A stretch of DNA of 14,521 bases from Proteobacteria bacterium UBA4656. Its GTDB lineage: Bacteria > Pseudomonadota > Gammaproteobacteria > Xanthomonadales > Ahniellaceae. Below the pieces are notes generated by a model. That model ran no database searches and had not been told where the DNA came from. It saw nothing but the letters and a program-made list of their open reading frames with translations. The stretch covers positions 1 to 14,521 of the forward strand of contig DHLY01000059.1 in assembly GCA_002405525.1 (NCBI GenBank). Direction: 5' to 3'. Below are positions 1 through 8,300 of the stretch, one piece after another (positions within the stretch are counted from its first letter, which is position 1; every line of letters starts with the position of its first letter). The translations under genes were made by a program, and so were the position numbers.

Positions 1-1
1 C

Positions 2-469
2 GGCCCGCTGATGCACGTGATCGCGGCCAAGGCGGTGGCCTTCAAGGAAGCGCTGGAGCCGACCTTCAGGGCCTACCAGCAGCAGGTGGTGAAGAACGCG
101 CAGGCGATGGCGAGCACGCTCATCCAGCGCGGCTACCGCATCGTCTCCGGCGGCACGCAGAACCACCTGATGCTGGTCGACCTGATCGGCCGCGAGGTCA
201 CCGGCAAGGACGCCGAAGCCGCGCTCGGCGAGGCCCACATCACGGTCAACAAGAACGCCGTGCCCAACGACCCGCGCTCGCCCTTCGTCACCTCCGGCCT
301 GCGCCTGGGCACGCCTGCCATCACGACGCGCGGCTATCTCGAGAAGGACACGGTCGAACTGTCGCACTGGATCTGCGACGTGCTCGACACGCCCGCCGAC
401 GAATCCGTGCTCGCCCGCGTACGCGAGCAGGTCACCGCCCAGTGTCGCCGCTTTCCCGTTTATGGTTGA
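2..469 (+). CDS. glyA: Serine hydroxymethyltransferase, C-terminal part (cut by window edge)
   Basis: This PLP enzyme interconverts serine plus tetrahydrofolate with glycine plus 5,10-methylene-tetrahydrofolate in the cytosol, supplying one-carbon units. About 156 C-terminal residues are visible, of roughly 417 in the family. The frame is open from the first bases (G-P-L before the first Met), so that Met is internal and the true start lies upstream of the window. Recognisable family blocks are [59 protein letters not shown] and [10 protein letters not shown]; the Arg of the last block is the known substrate-carboxylate binder. The chain ends in RRFPVYG, close to the E. coli ending. nrdR follows on the same strand after 70 bp, a common proteobacterial arrangement. 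Identification is secure; only the missing N-terminal portion is unknown. Confidence 0.97.
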   Translation, partial: GPLMHVIAAKAVAFKEALEPTFRAYQQQVVKNAQAMASTLIQRGYRIVSGGTQNHLMLVDLIGREVTGKDAEAALGEAHITVNKNAVPNDPRSPFVTSGLRLGTPAITTRGYLEKDTVELSHWICDVLDTPADESVLARVREQVTAQCRRFPVYG

Positions 470-501
470 TCGGATCGCGCCCCGGTCCGCGCCTCGCCCG
501 A

Positions 502-531
502 CTGGGCCCTGGGCCCTATACCCTGGGCCCT
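502..531. repeat. Three copies of CTGGGCCCT just upstream of nrdR
   Basis: The nonamer CTGGGCCCT occurs at 502-510, 509-517 and 523-531. The last two belong to a longer 11-bp direct repeat, CCCTGGGCCCT, at 507-517 and 521-531, whose copies start 14 bp apart. Each copy contains the self-complementary GGGCCC. The block ends 8 bp before the nrdR ATG, in the space where a ribosome-binding site would lie, and no purine-rich Shine-Dalgarno sequence is visible there. It could be an operator, an mRNA structure near the start codon, or simple repeat expansion; the sequence alone does not decide. Confidence 0.75.
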
Positions 532-539
532 AGCTCTCG

Positions 540-1064
540 ATGCACTGCCCCTTCTGCCACCACGAAGACACCCGGGTCATCGACTCGCGCGTCAGCGAGG
601 ACGGGCTGACCGTGAGGCGGCGGCGCGAGTGCGAGTCGTGCAACGAGCGCTTCAACACCTTCGAGACGGCCGAACTGAAGCTGCCGGCCATCGTCAAGCA
701 CGATGGCCGCCGGGAGGCCTTCGACGAACGCAAGCTGCGCGGCGGGCTGGAGCGCTCGCTGCAGAAGCGCGTGGTCGCCGCCGACACCATCGACGGCATC
801 GTCGAGCGCATCGTGCGCCGGCTGCGCACTTCCGGCGAGCGCGAGGTCGCCGCGCGCCGCGTCGGCGAGTGGGTGATGGCGGAACTGAAGGCCGTCGACC
901 AGGTCGCCTACGTGCGCTTCGCTTCGGTCTACCGCCGCTTCGAGGACGTTCAGGCCTTCCGCGAGGAAGTCGAGCGCCTCGAGCGCGACCTGCCGGTGAT
1001 CGAGGGCAAGCAACTGCCCCTGCTGGCCGAAGAAACCACCGAGCCGCGCAAGGGCCGGCGCTGA
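540..1064 (+). CDS. nrdR: Transcriptional repressor NrdR
   Basis: NrdR is a nucleotide-sensing repressor of ribonucleotide reductase genes. It binds NrdR boxes through an N-terminal zinc ribbon and senses ATP/dATP through an ATP-cone. The zinc ribbon is explicit: Cys3, Cys6, Cys31 and Cys34 (CPFC and CESC), followed by ERFNTFE. The ATP-cone spans roughly residues 46-136, starting [18 protein letters not shown] and including [16 protein letters not shown]. At 174 residues it is longer than the usual ~150 because of an acidic and basic tail after about residue 145. The ATG at 540 gives the canonical MHCPFC start although no clear ribosome-binding site precedes it; instead there is a GGGCCC repeat block. 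It follows glyA by 70 bp and precedes a GNAT gene by 25 bp, so the three may be cotranscribed. No nrd genes are in the window. Confidence 0.97.
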   Translation: MHCPFCHHEDTRVIDSRVSEDGLTVRRRRECESCNERFNTFETAELKLPAIVKHDGRREAFDERKLRGGLERSLQKRVVAADTIDGIVERIVRRLRTSGEREVAARRVGEWVMAELKAVDQVAYVRFASVYRRFEDVQAFREEVERLERDLPVIEGKQLPLLAEETTEPRKGRR

Positions 1065-1089
1065 GCGCCGACCGCGGCCGGGCGCCGCC

Positions 1090-1590
1090 ATGCGCATCGA
1101 GTATCTTGCCGACCACCCGCAGCACGCGCTGACCCTGGCGCGCTGGCACCACCGCGAGTGGGGCGCCCTGATGCCGGACTGGACGCGCGGCGACGCCGAG
1201 CGCGAACTGGTGGGCCACGCCACGCGGCGCGACATCCCCACCACCCTGGTCCTGCTCGGCGACGACCAGGCCCCGGTCGGCTCGGTCAGCGTGCTCGACG
1301 AGGACGCCAGCCAGTTCCGCGACCTCTCGCCGTGGCTCGCCAGCCTGTACGTGGCGCCGACGGCGCGCGGCCGCGGGCTCGGCGCGCGGCTGGTGCGGGC
1401 CGCGCTGGACCTCGCGCGCAACCACGGCGTGTCGCGGCTGTACCTGTTCACCCCCGACCGGGCGTCGTTCTACGAGCGGCTCGGGTGGACGGTGCTGGGC
1501 TCGCGGATGCTGGCGGGGCGCGCGGTGACGCTGATGGCGGTCGACCTGGCGCCGCCGCCTGCCGATGACCCTCGGTTCGCGCGAGCGTGA
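1090..1590 (+). CDS. GNAT-family N-acetyltransferase
   Basis: A 166-residue protein of the Gcn5-related acetyltransferase fold, which transfers an acetyl group from acetyl-CoA to an amine. The acetyl-CoA pyrophosphate-binding motif A is clear: LYVAPTARGRGLGARLV at about 86-102, with RGRGLG at 93-98. Beta-4 precedes it (PVGSVSVLDED), and the late FYERLGW motif typical of the family lies at 127-133. The N-terminus is compatible with the alpha1/alpha2 substrate region (ARWHHREWGALMPDW). The substrate cannot be deduced. The ATG at 1090 is 25 bp after nrdR and has no evident Shine-Dalgarno, so translation may depend on coupling to the upstream genes. The stop at 1588-1590 ends the housekeeping strip; a 145-bp gap with no gene follows. 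Confidence 0.9.
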   Translation: MRIEYLADHPQHALTLARWHHREWGALMPDWTRGDAERELVGHATRRDIPTTLVLLGDDQAPVGSVSVLDEDASQFRDLSPWLASLYVAPTARGRGLGARLVRAALDLARNHGVSRLYLFTPDRASFYERLGWTVLGSRMLAGRAVTLMAVDLAPPPADDPRFARA

Positions 1591-1723
1591 TCCTCGAGCG
1601 GCGGGCGCGGCGCGGGTCCGCGGCGAGAGGGGGCCGAAGGATCATGCCGGGACCGGCGGGCGACGATTGCGTGGCGCCGCCCCGGATGGGACACTCCATG
1701 GTCCGCTCGGACAAACGACTGAT

Positions 1724-1729
1724 GGAGGG
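1724..1729 (+). promoter_or_regulatory. Ribosome-binding site GGAGGG that fixes the start at 1736
   Basis: GGAGGG lies six bases before the ATG at 1736. It selects this start over an in-frame ATG at 1565, whose 57 extra residues are Arg/Gly-rich and would place the signal peptide internally. Confidence 0.75.
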
Positions 1730-1735
1730 TTGCCC

Positions 1736-2521
1736 ATGTTGCGACTTGCCTGCCTTGCACTGACCGCTGCGATCGGCTTTCATGCGACCGACGTGCGGGC
1801 CACCGCCTTCGGGACCAACCCGCTGCCGGCCCCGGAAGCCCCGGGCGGCGATACCCCCGCGGGTTCCTGTGGCCCGGTGCTGTTGACCCAGACCACGTCC
1901 CAGACCGCGGTTCCCGGCACCATTGCATGCCTGGCCGGCGTTCTCCACGCCGAGAACTCCTACTACCGCGAGTACGGTCTCTCGGCGCTGCCGAACGGGC
2001 TCGACGTGTGCGCGGTGGAGCTCGCGATCGAATCCTCCAACGCCGGCGATCCGGCGACCTCGCAGCCCCTCACGATCAACCTCTACAGCCAGACCGGGGG
2101 CGCTTTCCCGGGCGGTACCCGCACGCCGATCGGTACGGCGACCGTGCAGGTTCCCGATGGCGGCTTGCGCGGCTTCAGCGTCCCGGTGACGGGGTCCGTC
2201 CCGGCCGGCCAGTCGCTGGTGGTCGAGGCCCTGCTGCCGAACGGCCAGCCCGCCGGGCATTCGATGTTCCTTGGGTCCAACGCTGCCGGACAAAGCGGGC
2301 CGTCGTTCCTGCGGGCGCCGGCCTGCGGCGCGGCGGCGCCGGCCACCCTGGCCGCCCTCGGCTTCCCGAATGTCCACATGATCCTCAATGCGCGCGGCAG
2401 CGTGCCGGCCGGACTCCCCCCCGCCGTGCCGGTGCCCGGCCCCGGTGGGCTGGCACTGCTGATCGGCGCGTTGGCGTTGGTCGGCGCAGGCGTGTTCCAG
2501 TTGCGCCGTCGCATGACCTGA
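1736..2521 (+). CDS. Secreted protein with PEP-CTERM-like C-terminal sorting signal
   Basis: A 261-residue exported protein of unknown function. Residues 1-22 form a signal peptide (MLRLACLALTAAIGFHATDVRA, cleavage likely near ATA). The middle looks like a beta-sandwich: NSYYREYGL, a VCAVELAIESS strand, LTINLYSQTGG, VPVTGSVPAGQSLVVE and GSNAAGQSGPSFL. I recall this pattern from secreted proteins of related bacteria, where it occurs alone or appended to enzymes. Four cysteines in the mature part could form two disulphides. The tail is VPVPGPGG (231-238), a hydrophobic helix (about 239-256) and the basic end RRR (257-259). That is the three-part layout of PEP-CTERM/exosortase substrates, with a VPxPG-like rather than strict PEP core. 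Exosortase processing is inference: no exosortase is in the window. A plain C-terminal membrane anchor is the alternative. Confidence 0.8.
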   Translation: MLRLACLALTAAIGFHATDVRATAFGTNPLPAPEAPGGDTPAGSCGPVLLTQTTSQTAVPGTIACLAGVLHAENSYYREYGLSALPNGLDVCAVELAIESSNAGDPATSQPLTINLYSQTGGAFPGGTRTPIGTATVQVPDGGLRGFSVPVTGSVPAGQSLVVEALLPNGQPAGHSMFLGSNAAGQSGPSFLRAPACGAAAPATLAALGFPNVHMILNARGSVPAGLPPAVPVPGPGGLALLIGALALVGAGVFQLRRRMT

Positions 2522-2715
2522 GCGGGGATCGCGGCAGCCGCTCGTCCTGGGCGCGCGGCGGGCCCGTTGGTCCGGGCAAGGCGCCCGCGGGCCGCGCGCG
2601 CGGTCAGGCCGGTGGCAGTGCTGATCCCGTCGCCCGGCGCGTGTCGCCGATCCGCGCGGTCGAGCGCTTGCGCGAGACGCGCGGCACCCGATGCTGCCGA
2701 ACCCCGGCACTGACC

Positions 2716-3127
2716 ATGTCGCAGGCCGATCGCCGGATGGCCCGAGTGGCGCGCGCCTACCTACACGGCGACGCTGGGATTCCTGCTGCTCGATGCGATC
2801 CTCGGGCTCCACCTGCGCGTCGCCGGGGTCGAGGAGCATCGCGCTCCGAAGGAAGGCCGTTACCTTGCCCTGCGCGGCCGTTTCGGTCTGGTGCTCTGGC
2901 GACCCGGGTGGTCGCTGGTGGTGGTCACCCTGGAATCGCTGGCTACCCTGCTGGCATTGACCTTCAGCACGGCGATCCGCGACCTGTGCGGCAGCGAGCG
3001 CGCGATCGAGTCCGGCGTCGACGCGCCCGGCCTTGCAGAGTGCCTGAACGTCTTCATCAGCGGTTCGGTCGCCTGGTATGGGTGGCAGCGCGGCATGCGG
3101 CGATTGTTCGACGCCCGGCGTTCCTGA
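2716..3127 (+). pseudogene. Small membrane-type protein gene with a 4-bp duplication frameshift
   Basis: From ATG 2716 the reading begins MSQADRRMARVARAYL and then runs into unlikely Arg/Pro-rich sequence. A different frame over the same stretch reads protein-like down to the TGA at 3127, with TATLGFLLLDAILGLHLRV, SLVVVTLESLATLLALTF and a final CLNVFISGSVAWYGWQRG. That frame has no ATG, GTG or TTG between its upstream stop (2711) and GTG 2891. The two frames join exactly at a tandem CTAC-CTAC (2757-2764). Removing one CTAC gives a continuous 135-residue protein with likely membrane segments near 16-30 and 64-82 and a Cys pair (90, 108). I do not recognise the family. It may be a true frameshift, a sequencing error, or a truncated product from GTG 2891 (78 residues). 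The gap before it, 2522-2715, shows no other gene. Confidence 0.6.
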
Positions 3128-3128
3128 T

Positions 3129-3148
3129 CGGCGGCCGCCTTGCCGCCG
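3129..3148 (+). terminator. GC hairpin right after the small + strand gene
   Basis: CGGCGGC (3129-3135) pairs with GCCGCCG (3142-3148) across a 6-base loop, two bases after the stop at 3127. There is no T-run, so intrinsic termination is uncertain. It sits in a 73-bp gap between convergent genes, where terminators are expected. Confidence 0.4.
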
Positions 3149-3178
3149 GTGCGCCCCGCCGAATCGGTGGTCGCGCGC

Positions 3179-3200
3179 GGACCGCGGCCGCCGGCGGTCC
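3179..3200 (-). terminator. GC hairpin abutting the stop of the beta-helix gene
   Basis: GGACCGC (3179-3185) is the exact inverted complement of GCGGTCC (3194-3200), giving a 7-bp stem with an 8-base loop. It lies immediately beyond the - strand stop codon at 3201-3203. No T-tract follows in the - strand direction. Candidate end of the - strand transcript from 5156. Confidence 0.4.
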
Positions 3201-5156
3201 TCAGGGCGCTTCGAAGCCGTTGGCGAAGACCGCGTCCGGGCGCAGTTCGACCGCGCCGACGTCGGCGAGGCGATTGGGGTCGGCGGGCGCGAACGGGAAA
3301 CCGAAGGCGACGCCGTAGTGGTCGAAGGGCGTGACGAACGGTGTCGAGGCTGCGGGCGTGGTCGGCGGCCGGCAGCGGTCGACCAGCGCGAGCGGCGGAT
3401 TGAGCGCGGCGTCGAAGGCCAGCGCGCCGGTCACCGTGACCAGCGGGCCGAGACTGTCGGTCACCTGGGTCGCGCCGGTGAAACCGGCGTCGGCCAGGGT
3501 GGTGAGGTAATTGCACCAGCGCAGCGTCAGCTGGGCGTTCGGTGCGCCGCCAAAACGCAGCAGCCGCGGCGCGCCGGTGTTGTGCAGCACCGTGCCCTGG
3601 ATCGCCGCGCGCGAGGGGCCTTCGATGCGGAAGTAGCGATCGTGGGCGTTGCCGGTGACCGTGGTGTGGCTCAGGAACACGTCGGCCGGCCCGAAGCCTG
3701 CGGTGTCGGCCTCGAACAGTACGCTGTCGACACCGGCGACCGTGTTGCCCTCCACGAAGCTGCTGCGCAGCGTGATCGGACCGATGCTGGTCGATGCCGC
3801 GATCAGCGAGCGCCGTGCGGCGTTGTTGCGCACATGGGCCTGGTCCAGGGACAGCGGATAGGTCGTGGAAAGCAGCGGCACCACGGCGTCGGCGGCGAGG
3901 GTGCCGGTGGGTGCGTTGTCCTCGAACAGCACGCAGGCACCGGCCGGCGGCAGGAAGCCGCAGCGCTGGCCCGGCGACGACGGCGCCAGCGTCAGGTCGG
4001 CGTTCATCCGCGAATCGAGTGCGCTCACCCCGCGTTCGCCGGCGCGCGGCAACACGCGGTTGCCGATGAACAGCAGGTTCTGCAACCGGAATGCCGGTCG
4101 CGTGGGCGGCGCGGGCGATGCCCCGCCGCGCGTGCGCCAGTCGTCCAGCGACAGGCCGCCGACGTCGTAGGACTGATTGTTCTGGATCAGCACGATGCCG
4201 TTGTTGCCGGCGCCGATCGCGCCCAGGGTGCGCACCTCGCCGACCGCTGCGACCACGAGGTCGAGGGTGGCGACCACCGGCCCGCTGCCGAACACGGAGG
4301 CGGCGCGGTCGAAGTTGCCGCTGACCAGGGCCACGGCGCCCGGGTTCGGTCGCGGCTGGTAGCCGCCGCCGGCATGGCTGCCGATGCACAGGATGGCGGA
4401 CGCGTAGCCGGCGTCGTTGCTGCTGATCGATCCGTCGCGATGCACCACGCTGCCGTGGCGCAGTTCCATCGGCGGTTCTCCGCTCGCCGTGGTCGCGCCG
4501 CCGCAGTAGATGCCGCCGGCGGCATTGGCCGCGGAGTTGTGGCGGATCTCGGCGCCTTCGTCGATGAAGAAGTCGATGCGTGCCAGCGGCTCGTTGACGC
4601 TGACCCGGCTGCCGACGAGGGCAACCCCGGCGCCTGAGCCGGCCTGGTTGCTGCGGATCGACACGCCGGACCCGACCAGCACCGAGGCCTCTCCGTAAAC
4701 CGCGAGCCCGCCGCCGGCGTTGAGGCGATTCAGCGGGTTGAGCGCATCGCCGCCCTGCAGCGCGACGCGGCGCAGCTGGACGCTGCCGACCAGGCCATTG
4801 ATCTGCAGTTCCAGCACTGAGCGGGGCAGGCCGCCCGCGCCATCGAAGACGCTGCGCCCGGCGTCGGCGGTCGGTGCGCCGGAGGGCGCGCCCGCCGTGC
4901 AGCTTGCATAGCCGCCCTCGATGCGCACGAAGCCCTGGGCGACGGTCGGCACGTACACCATCCCATCCGCCGCCGGATAGGTGCCGGCGTTGATCCGGAT
5001 GTTGTGGTCGCCGCCGAAGCCCTCGATCGCATCCAGTGCCGCCTGCAGGCTCGCGTGCGTGCAGCCGGCCCCGCTGCCGACCCGCAGCTCGAGCGCGACG
5101 GCGGGCGCGGAGAGGACGGTCAGAAGGGCGATCATTGCAAGGGGTGACCACCGCAT
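3201..5156 (-). CDS. Exported right-handed beta-helix protein
   Basis: A 651-residue protein of unknown function. A signal peptide is at residues 1-21 (MRWSPLAMIALLTVLSAPAVA), which is why I start at 5156; an upstream in-frame ATG at 5219 would add 21 residues (MMMPAAQRP...) before it. The opening ELRVGSGAGCTHASLQAALDAI plus IRINAGTY is the usual entry of pectate-lyase-like beta-helix proteins. Repeated rungs follow: VFDGAGGLPRSVLEL, LRRVALQGGDAL, AGGGLAVYGEASV, IRSNQAGSGAGVAL, EIRHNSAANAAGGIYCGG, SSFVEGNTVAG and SHTTVTGNAHD. Near the end, RLADVGAVEL resembles the DIGAxE end of choice-of-anchor Q/beta-helix proteins. The last nine residues, VFANGFEAP, match a short tail I associate with secreted Xanthomonadales proteins. 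No catalytic polysaccharide-lyase residues can be assigned, so a surface or adhesive role is only possible. It lies 231 bp downstream of the propeller-cytochrome gene on the same strand. Confidence 0.85.
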   Translation of the reverse strand: MRWSPLAMIALLTVLSAPAVALELRVGSGAGCTHASLQAALDAIEGFGGDHNIRINAGTYPAADGMVYVPTVAQGFVRIEGGYASCTAGAPSGAPTADAGRSVFDGAGGLPRSVLELQINGLVGSVQLRRVALQGGDALNPLNRLNAGGGLAVYGEASVLVGSGVSIRSNQAGSGAGVALVGSRVSVNEPLARIDFFIDEGAEIRHNSAANAAGGIYCGGATTASGEPPMELRHGSVVHRDGSISSNDAGYASAILCIGSHAGGGYQPRPNPGAVALVSGNFDRAASVFGSGPVVATLDLVVAAVGEVRTLGAIGAGNNGIVLIQNNQSYDVGGLSLDDWRTRGGASPAPPTRPAFRLQNLLFIGNRVLPRAGERGVSALDSRMNADLTLAPSSPGQRCGFLPPAGACVLFEDNAPTGTLAADAVVPLLSTTYPLSLDQAHVRNNAARRSLIAASTSIGPITLRSSFVEGNTVAGVDSVLFEADTAGFGPADVFLSHTTVTGNAHDRYFRIEGPSRAAIQGTVLHNTGAPRLLRFGGAPNAQLTLRWCNYLTTLADAGFTGATQVTDSLGPLVTVTGALAFDAALNPPLALVDRCRPPTTPAASTPFVTPFDHYGVAFGFPFAPADPNRLADVGAVELRPDAVFANGFEAP

Positions 5157-5277
5157 GTCGAAAACCCGGTGTGGAGGGACGGGCGCGATGATAGGCCTTT
5201 GCGCGGCGGGCATCATCATGTCCTCGGTCGCGCTGCCTTCGGTGAATCGGCGCGGCGGCCGGGCCGCACCGGAGCAT

Positions 5278-5344
5278 GTTCGCAGCGGTCCGCGCGGCGC
5301 CGCGAACCCACGGCGCCCCGCAGGCCGGCAGCATCGCGCGATGC
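5278..5344. repeat. Inverted repeats between the two exported-protein genes
   Basis: In the 231-bp gap 5157-5387, GTTCGC (5278-5283) pairs with GCGAAC (5302-5307) around a further 10-bp palindrome, GCGGCGCCGC, at 5294-5303. A perfect 14-bp palindrome, GCATCGC/GCGATGC, spans 5331-5344. No open frame with coding character is seen in the gap. In GC-rich DNA some of this is expected by chance. Confidence 0.4.
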
Positions 5345-5363
5345 GGGCGAACCGGATCGCCCG
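5344..5363 (-). terminator. Hairpin downstream of the propeller-cytochrome gene
   Basis: CGGGCGA (5344-5350) and TCGCCCG (5357-5363) form a 7-bp stem with a 6-base loop. It starts 24 bases beyond the - strand stop at 5388. Without a T-tract it is only a candidate terminator or attenuator between this gene and the beta-helix gene. Confidence 0.35.
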
Positions 5364-5387
5364 GATGCGCGCGCGGCAGCGGGCCTC

Positions 5388-8300
5388 CTAAAGGTCTTCG
5401 ATGCGCATCGGTGCGTCGGTCGCCGGCACGATGGCGGCGCCGCTGCGCTGCCAGCGCGCCGACGGTTCGCCGGGCCGGAAGGCATCGGTGCTGACCGTTG
5501 CGTTGCGCGCGCCGTCGAATACCAGCGACACCGTGCCGGCAGGCGCCGTGGTCGGCGTGCTCGCCGGACAGTCAGGGCAGAAACCGCGATAGCCCAGCAT
5601 GGACACCGTGTCGGTGGCGATGTTGGCCCCGACGCCCAGGACCCAGCGCGGCCGGCCGCCGGCGTCGTAGAAGTACAGGCCGACCGCGCGGACGTCGCCG
5701 GCGGCCTCGATCGACAGGCCCCAGCCGGTGTCGCGCGGGTCGAACCAGGTGCCGGTGCGGTCGGGGTTCGCGCGCGGGCTGCCGGCGAAGGTGCGCACGA
5801 TCGCTTCGACGCCGCTGCGCTGCCCGAGGGTCCACGCGAGGCTCCCGCGCTCGGCATCGTCGAACGCGATCCGCATCTCGCCCACCACCTGCGACGAGAC
5901 CATCTGCGTGGCCGGGTCGCGGGCGTAGCGACGCACCTCGCCGCGCCACGGATTGGCGCGCACGCCCGCGGCGAGGTACCAGGTCGGACTGCCGTCGTCC
6001 TCGTAGGTGTACCAGACCACCGACATCGCGTCGCCCGCGTGCTGCACGTCGAAGCCGTAGCCGCCGCGCGCCGGGTTGAACCACAGGCCGGGACGGGCGC
6101 GAAGCGTGGTCGACGCGGCATCGGCCGGATTCGAGCCCTGTGCGATCTCCAGGCGGTCGCCGACGCCGTCGCCGTCGCGATCGATGCCGAGCCGGCGGCC
6201 GAGACCTTTCGGAACCACGGTCAGCGTCAGCGGCGACTGCGCGCTTGCCAGCGCCTGCAGCGCGGCGATCGTCCGCGGCGGGCTGCCGTCGGCGGCCAGG
6301 AAGCGGTCGCTGGCGCGGTCGTAGGCGTGGCCGGTCCCGGCGGACCACGCGACCAGGTCCACCACGCCGTCACGCGCCAGAGCGAGCATCGTGGCCGCGC
6401 GTGCGGGTGCCGCGCCGGTCAGCGTGACCTGCGCGCCGACTGCGGCATGGGTGTCCTTCGACAGCGGCACGGGGGCGCCCGGCGGCGGCGCGAGGTTGCC
6501 GAACTCGGACCCGGAGAAGGCCATCATCAGCGCGACGAGGTCGGCCACGTCGCGGTCGGAGCGGACCTGGAAAACGTTGGCCGACAGGAACCGCGCGATC
6601 GAGTCGACCGAGCCGTCGTGCAGGAACCCGAAGCCGGCGGCGTTCTCCAGCTGGCTCAGCTCGAAGCCGACTTTCTCGTGCTGGTTGCGCAGGTGCGAGA
6701 CCTTCATCGAGACGTTGCTGGAGCCGTCGGTCGACACGATGCCGAGATGGTTCTCGCCCATCGGCCCGGTCGGTACCACCCGGCCGCCGATCGGGAACGG
6801 CACCGCGCCGAGGAACAGCGGTCCGTTGGCCGCCATGCCGGTCGGCAGCGAATGGCAGCTCGAACACTGGAACGGCGGGTCGAGCAGCCCGCGGGTGTAG
6901 AGATCCAGCCCGCGCACGGCGTCGCCCGAGCCCAGCGGCTGGCCCGCCGGGGCGAAGCGTCCGCTGGTGAACTGACCCTCGAGCGGGAGGTCGGTGGGCA
7001 GGCTGTTGTCCAGATTGCGGTACGGGTTCGGCGGGAAGGTGATTGTGGCGAGGAAGTCCTCGAACACGTTCATCTCCATTGTGGTCAGCGACACATCGTC
7101 GCCGAGCAGGGCGCGGAAGGTGCCGTTGAATTCCTCGATGCCCGCGCGGTCGCCGCGCCAGTGGTGCGGCTCGTGGCCGATGATGTCCTGCAGGGTCTGC
7201 GTGGTCATCGGGCCCTTCATGCCGTGGAAGTCCTCGCACGCGCGCACCGCGGTGGTAAGGCAGTTCTGGTCGAAGCGCTTGGGCCGGGCCGAAGGGTCGC
7301 CGAGGTCCCACGCCAGGCGATCCATCCGCGCGTCGACGTGGCAGGACGCGCAACTCGCCTGGCCGAGCCCCGAGGTCCGGTGGGTGTCGTAGAGGAAGGG
7401 GCGCCCCGCGCGGATCGCCGCCGGCAGCGGGTTGAAGGCCCGGGTCCGTGACCGCTCGGCGCCGGCGCGGGTGTCGATTACAGACAGCGAGGCCTCGAAG
7501 TGGTTCCAGACGTAGAGGCGCTCGCGCGCCGGATCGAAGGCGAGTCCGGCGGGGCCCTCGCCGACTTCGATCGGCGCGCCGGCGCGCGCGCCGGCGGCGT
7601 CGAGCGCAAGCACGTTGTTGGAGCCCAGCCCCGCGACCCACGCGCGGCGGCCATCGGGCGCGAACACGATCGCCCGCGGATCGCCGATGCTGCGGTCGCG
7701 TTCGGCCTGCGGCAGCCTGCGGTTGCGGTAGTCGAGGTGCGGGTTCAGGTCGACGATGCGGGTGGAGCCGTTCGGCGCCGGGTTGGCGAGCCCCAGGTGG
7801 CTGCGCACGAACACGCCGTTGAGGTTGGGTTCGAAGCGGATCTCGTTGAGCGCCTCGCTGCCGACCAGGGCGAGTTCGCCGCTGGCCGGGTTGACCGCCA
7901 GCGCCATGCCGATGTTCATCAGGCCCGACACGTAGCGGACCGACAGCGAGGCGACGTCGACCACCGCGATGTCGCGGTCGGGCAGGGTCCAGCCGGGTCG
8001 TCGACCCGAGGCGCCGGCCAGCGACCCGCTGACGAACGGGGTCCAGTCGCCGGTGTTGTCGTCGCGCCAGCGCCCTGCGGCGTCGCGCCGGACGATCAAG
8101 CCCACGCGCGGCGGCGTGGCCGTGCGGTCGAGCGGCGGGTCGAACTGGTCGCCGCGGTTGGGCGGCGGGTTGCGTCCCTGGTACGGCCCGCGTGGATCGC
8201 TGACCACGTTCGGCAGGGCGGCGTTGATGTCGACCAGCCCGCCGGCCAGGATGGTGCTGGCATTGCCGCTCTCGAAGATCGCCGCGTAGACGGTGCGCCC

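Noticed and set aside
1565..1735. Upstream in-frame extension of the PEP-CTERM-like protein
   Set aside because: The extra 57 residues are compositionally poor and would bury the signal peptide; ATG 1736 has GGAGGG at good spacing.
5157..5219. Upstream ATG for the beta-helix protein
   Set aside because: It would place 21 residues (MMMPAAQRP...) before a clear signal peptide that starts at 5156.
2860..5334. Long - strand open frame (about 824 codons) overlapping the beta-helix gene
   Set aside because: Its translation is an Arg/Gly/Ala-rich low-complexity string with no domain, in another frame of the same strand as the well-supported beta-helix gene. Long spurious frames are expected at this GC content.
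5169..7451. Long + strand open frame (about 760 codons) opposite the propeller-cytochrome gene
   Set aside because: Arg/Ala/Val-rich antisense reading with no signal peptide or motif; the - strand frame has haem motifs, a signal peptide and a strong ribosome-binding site.
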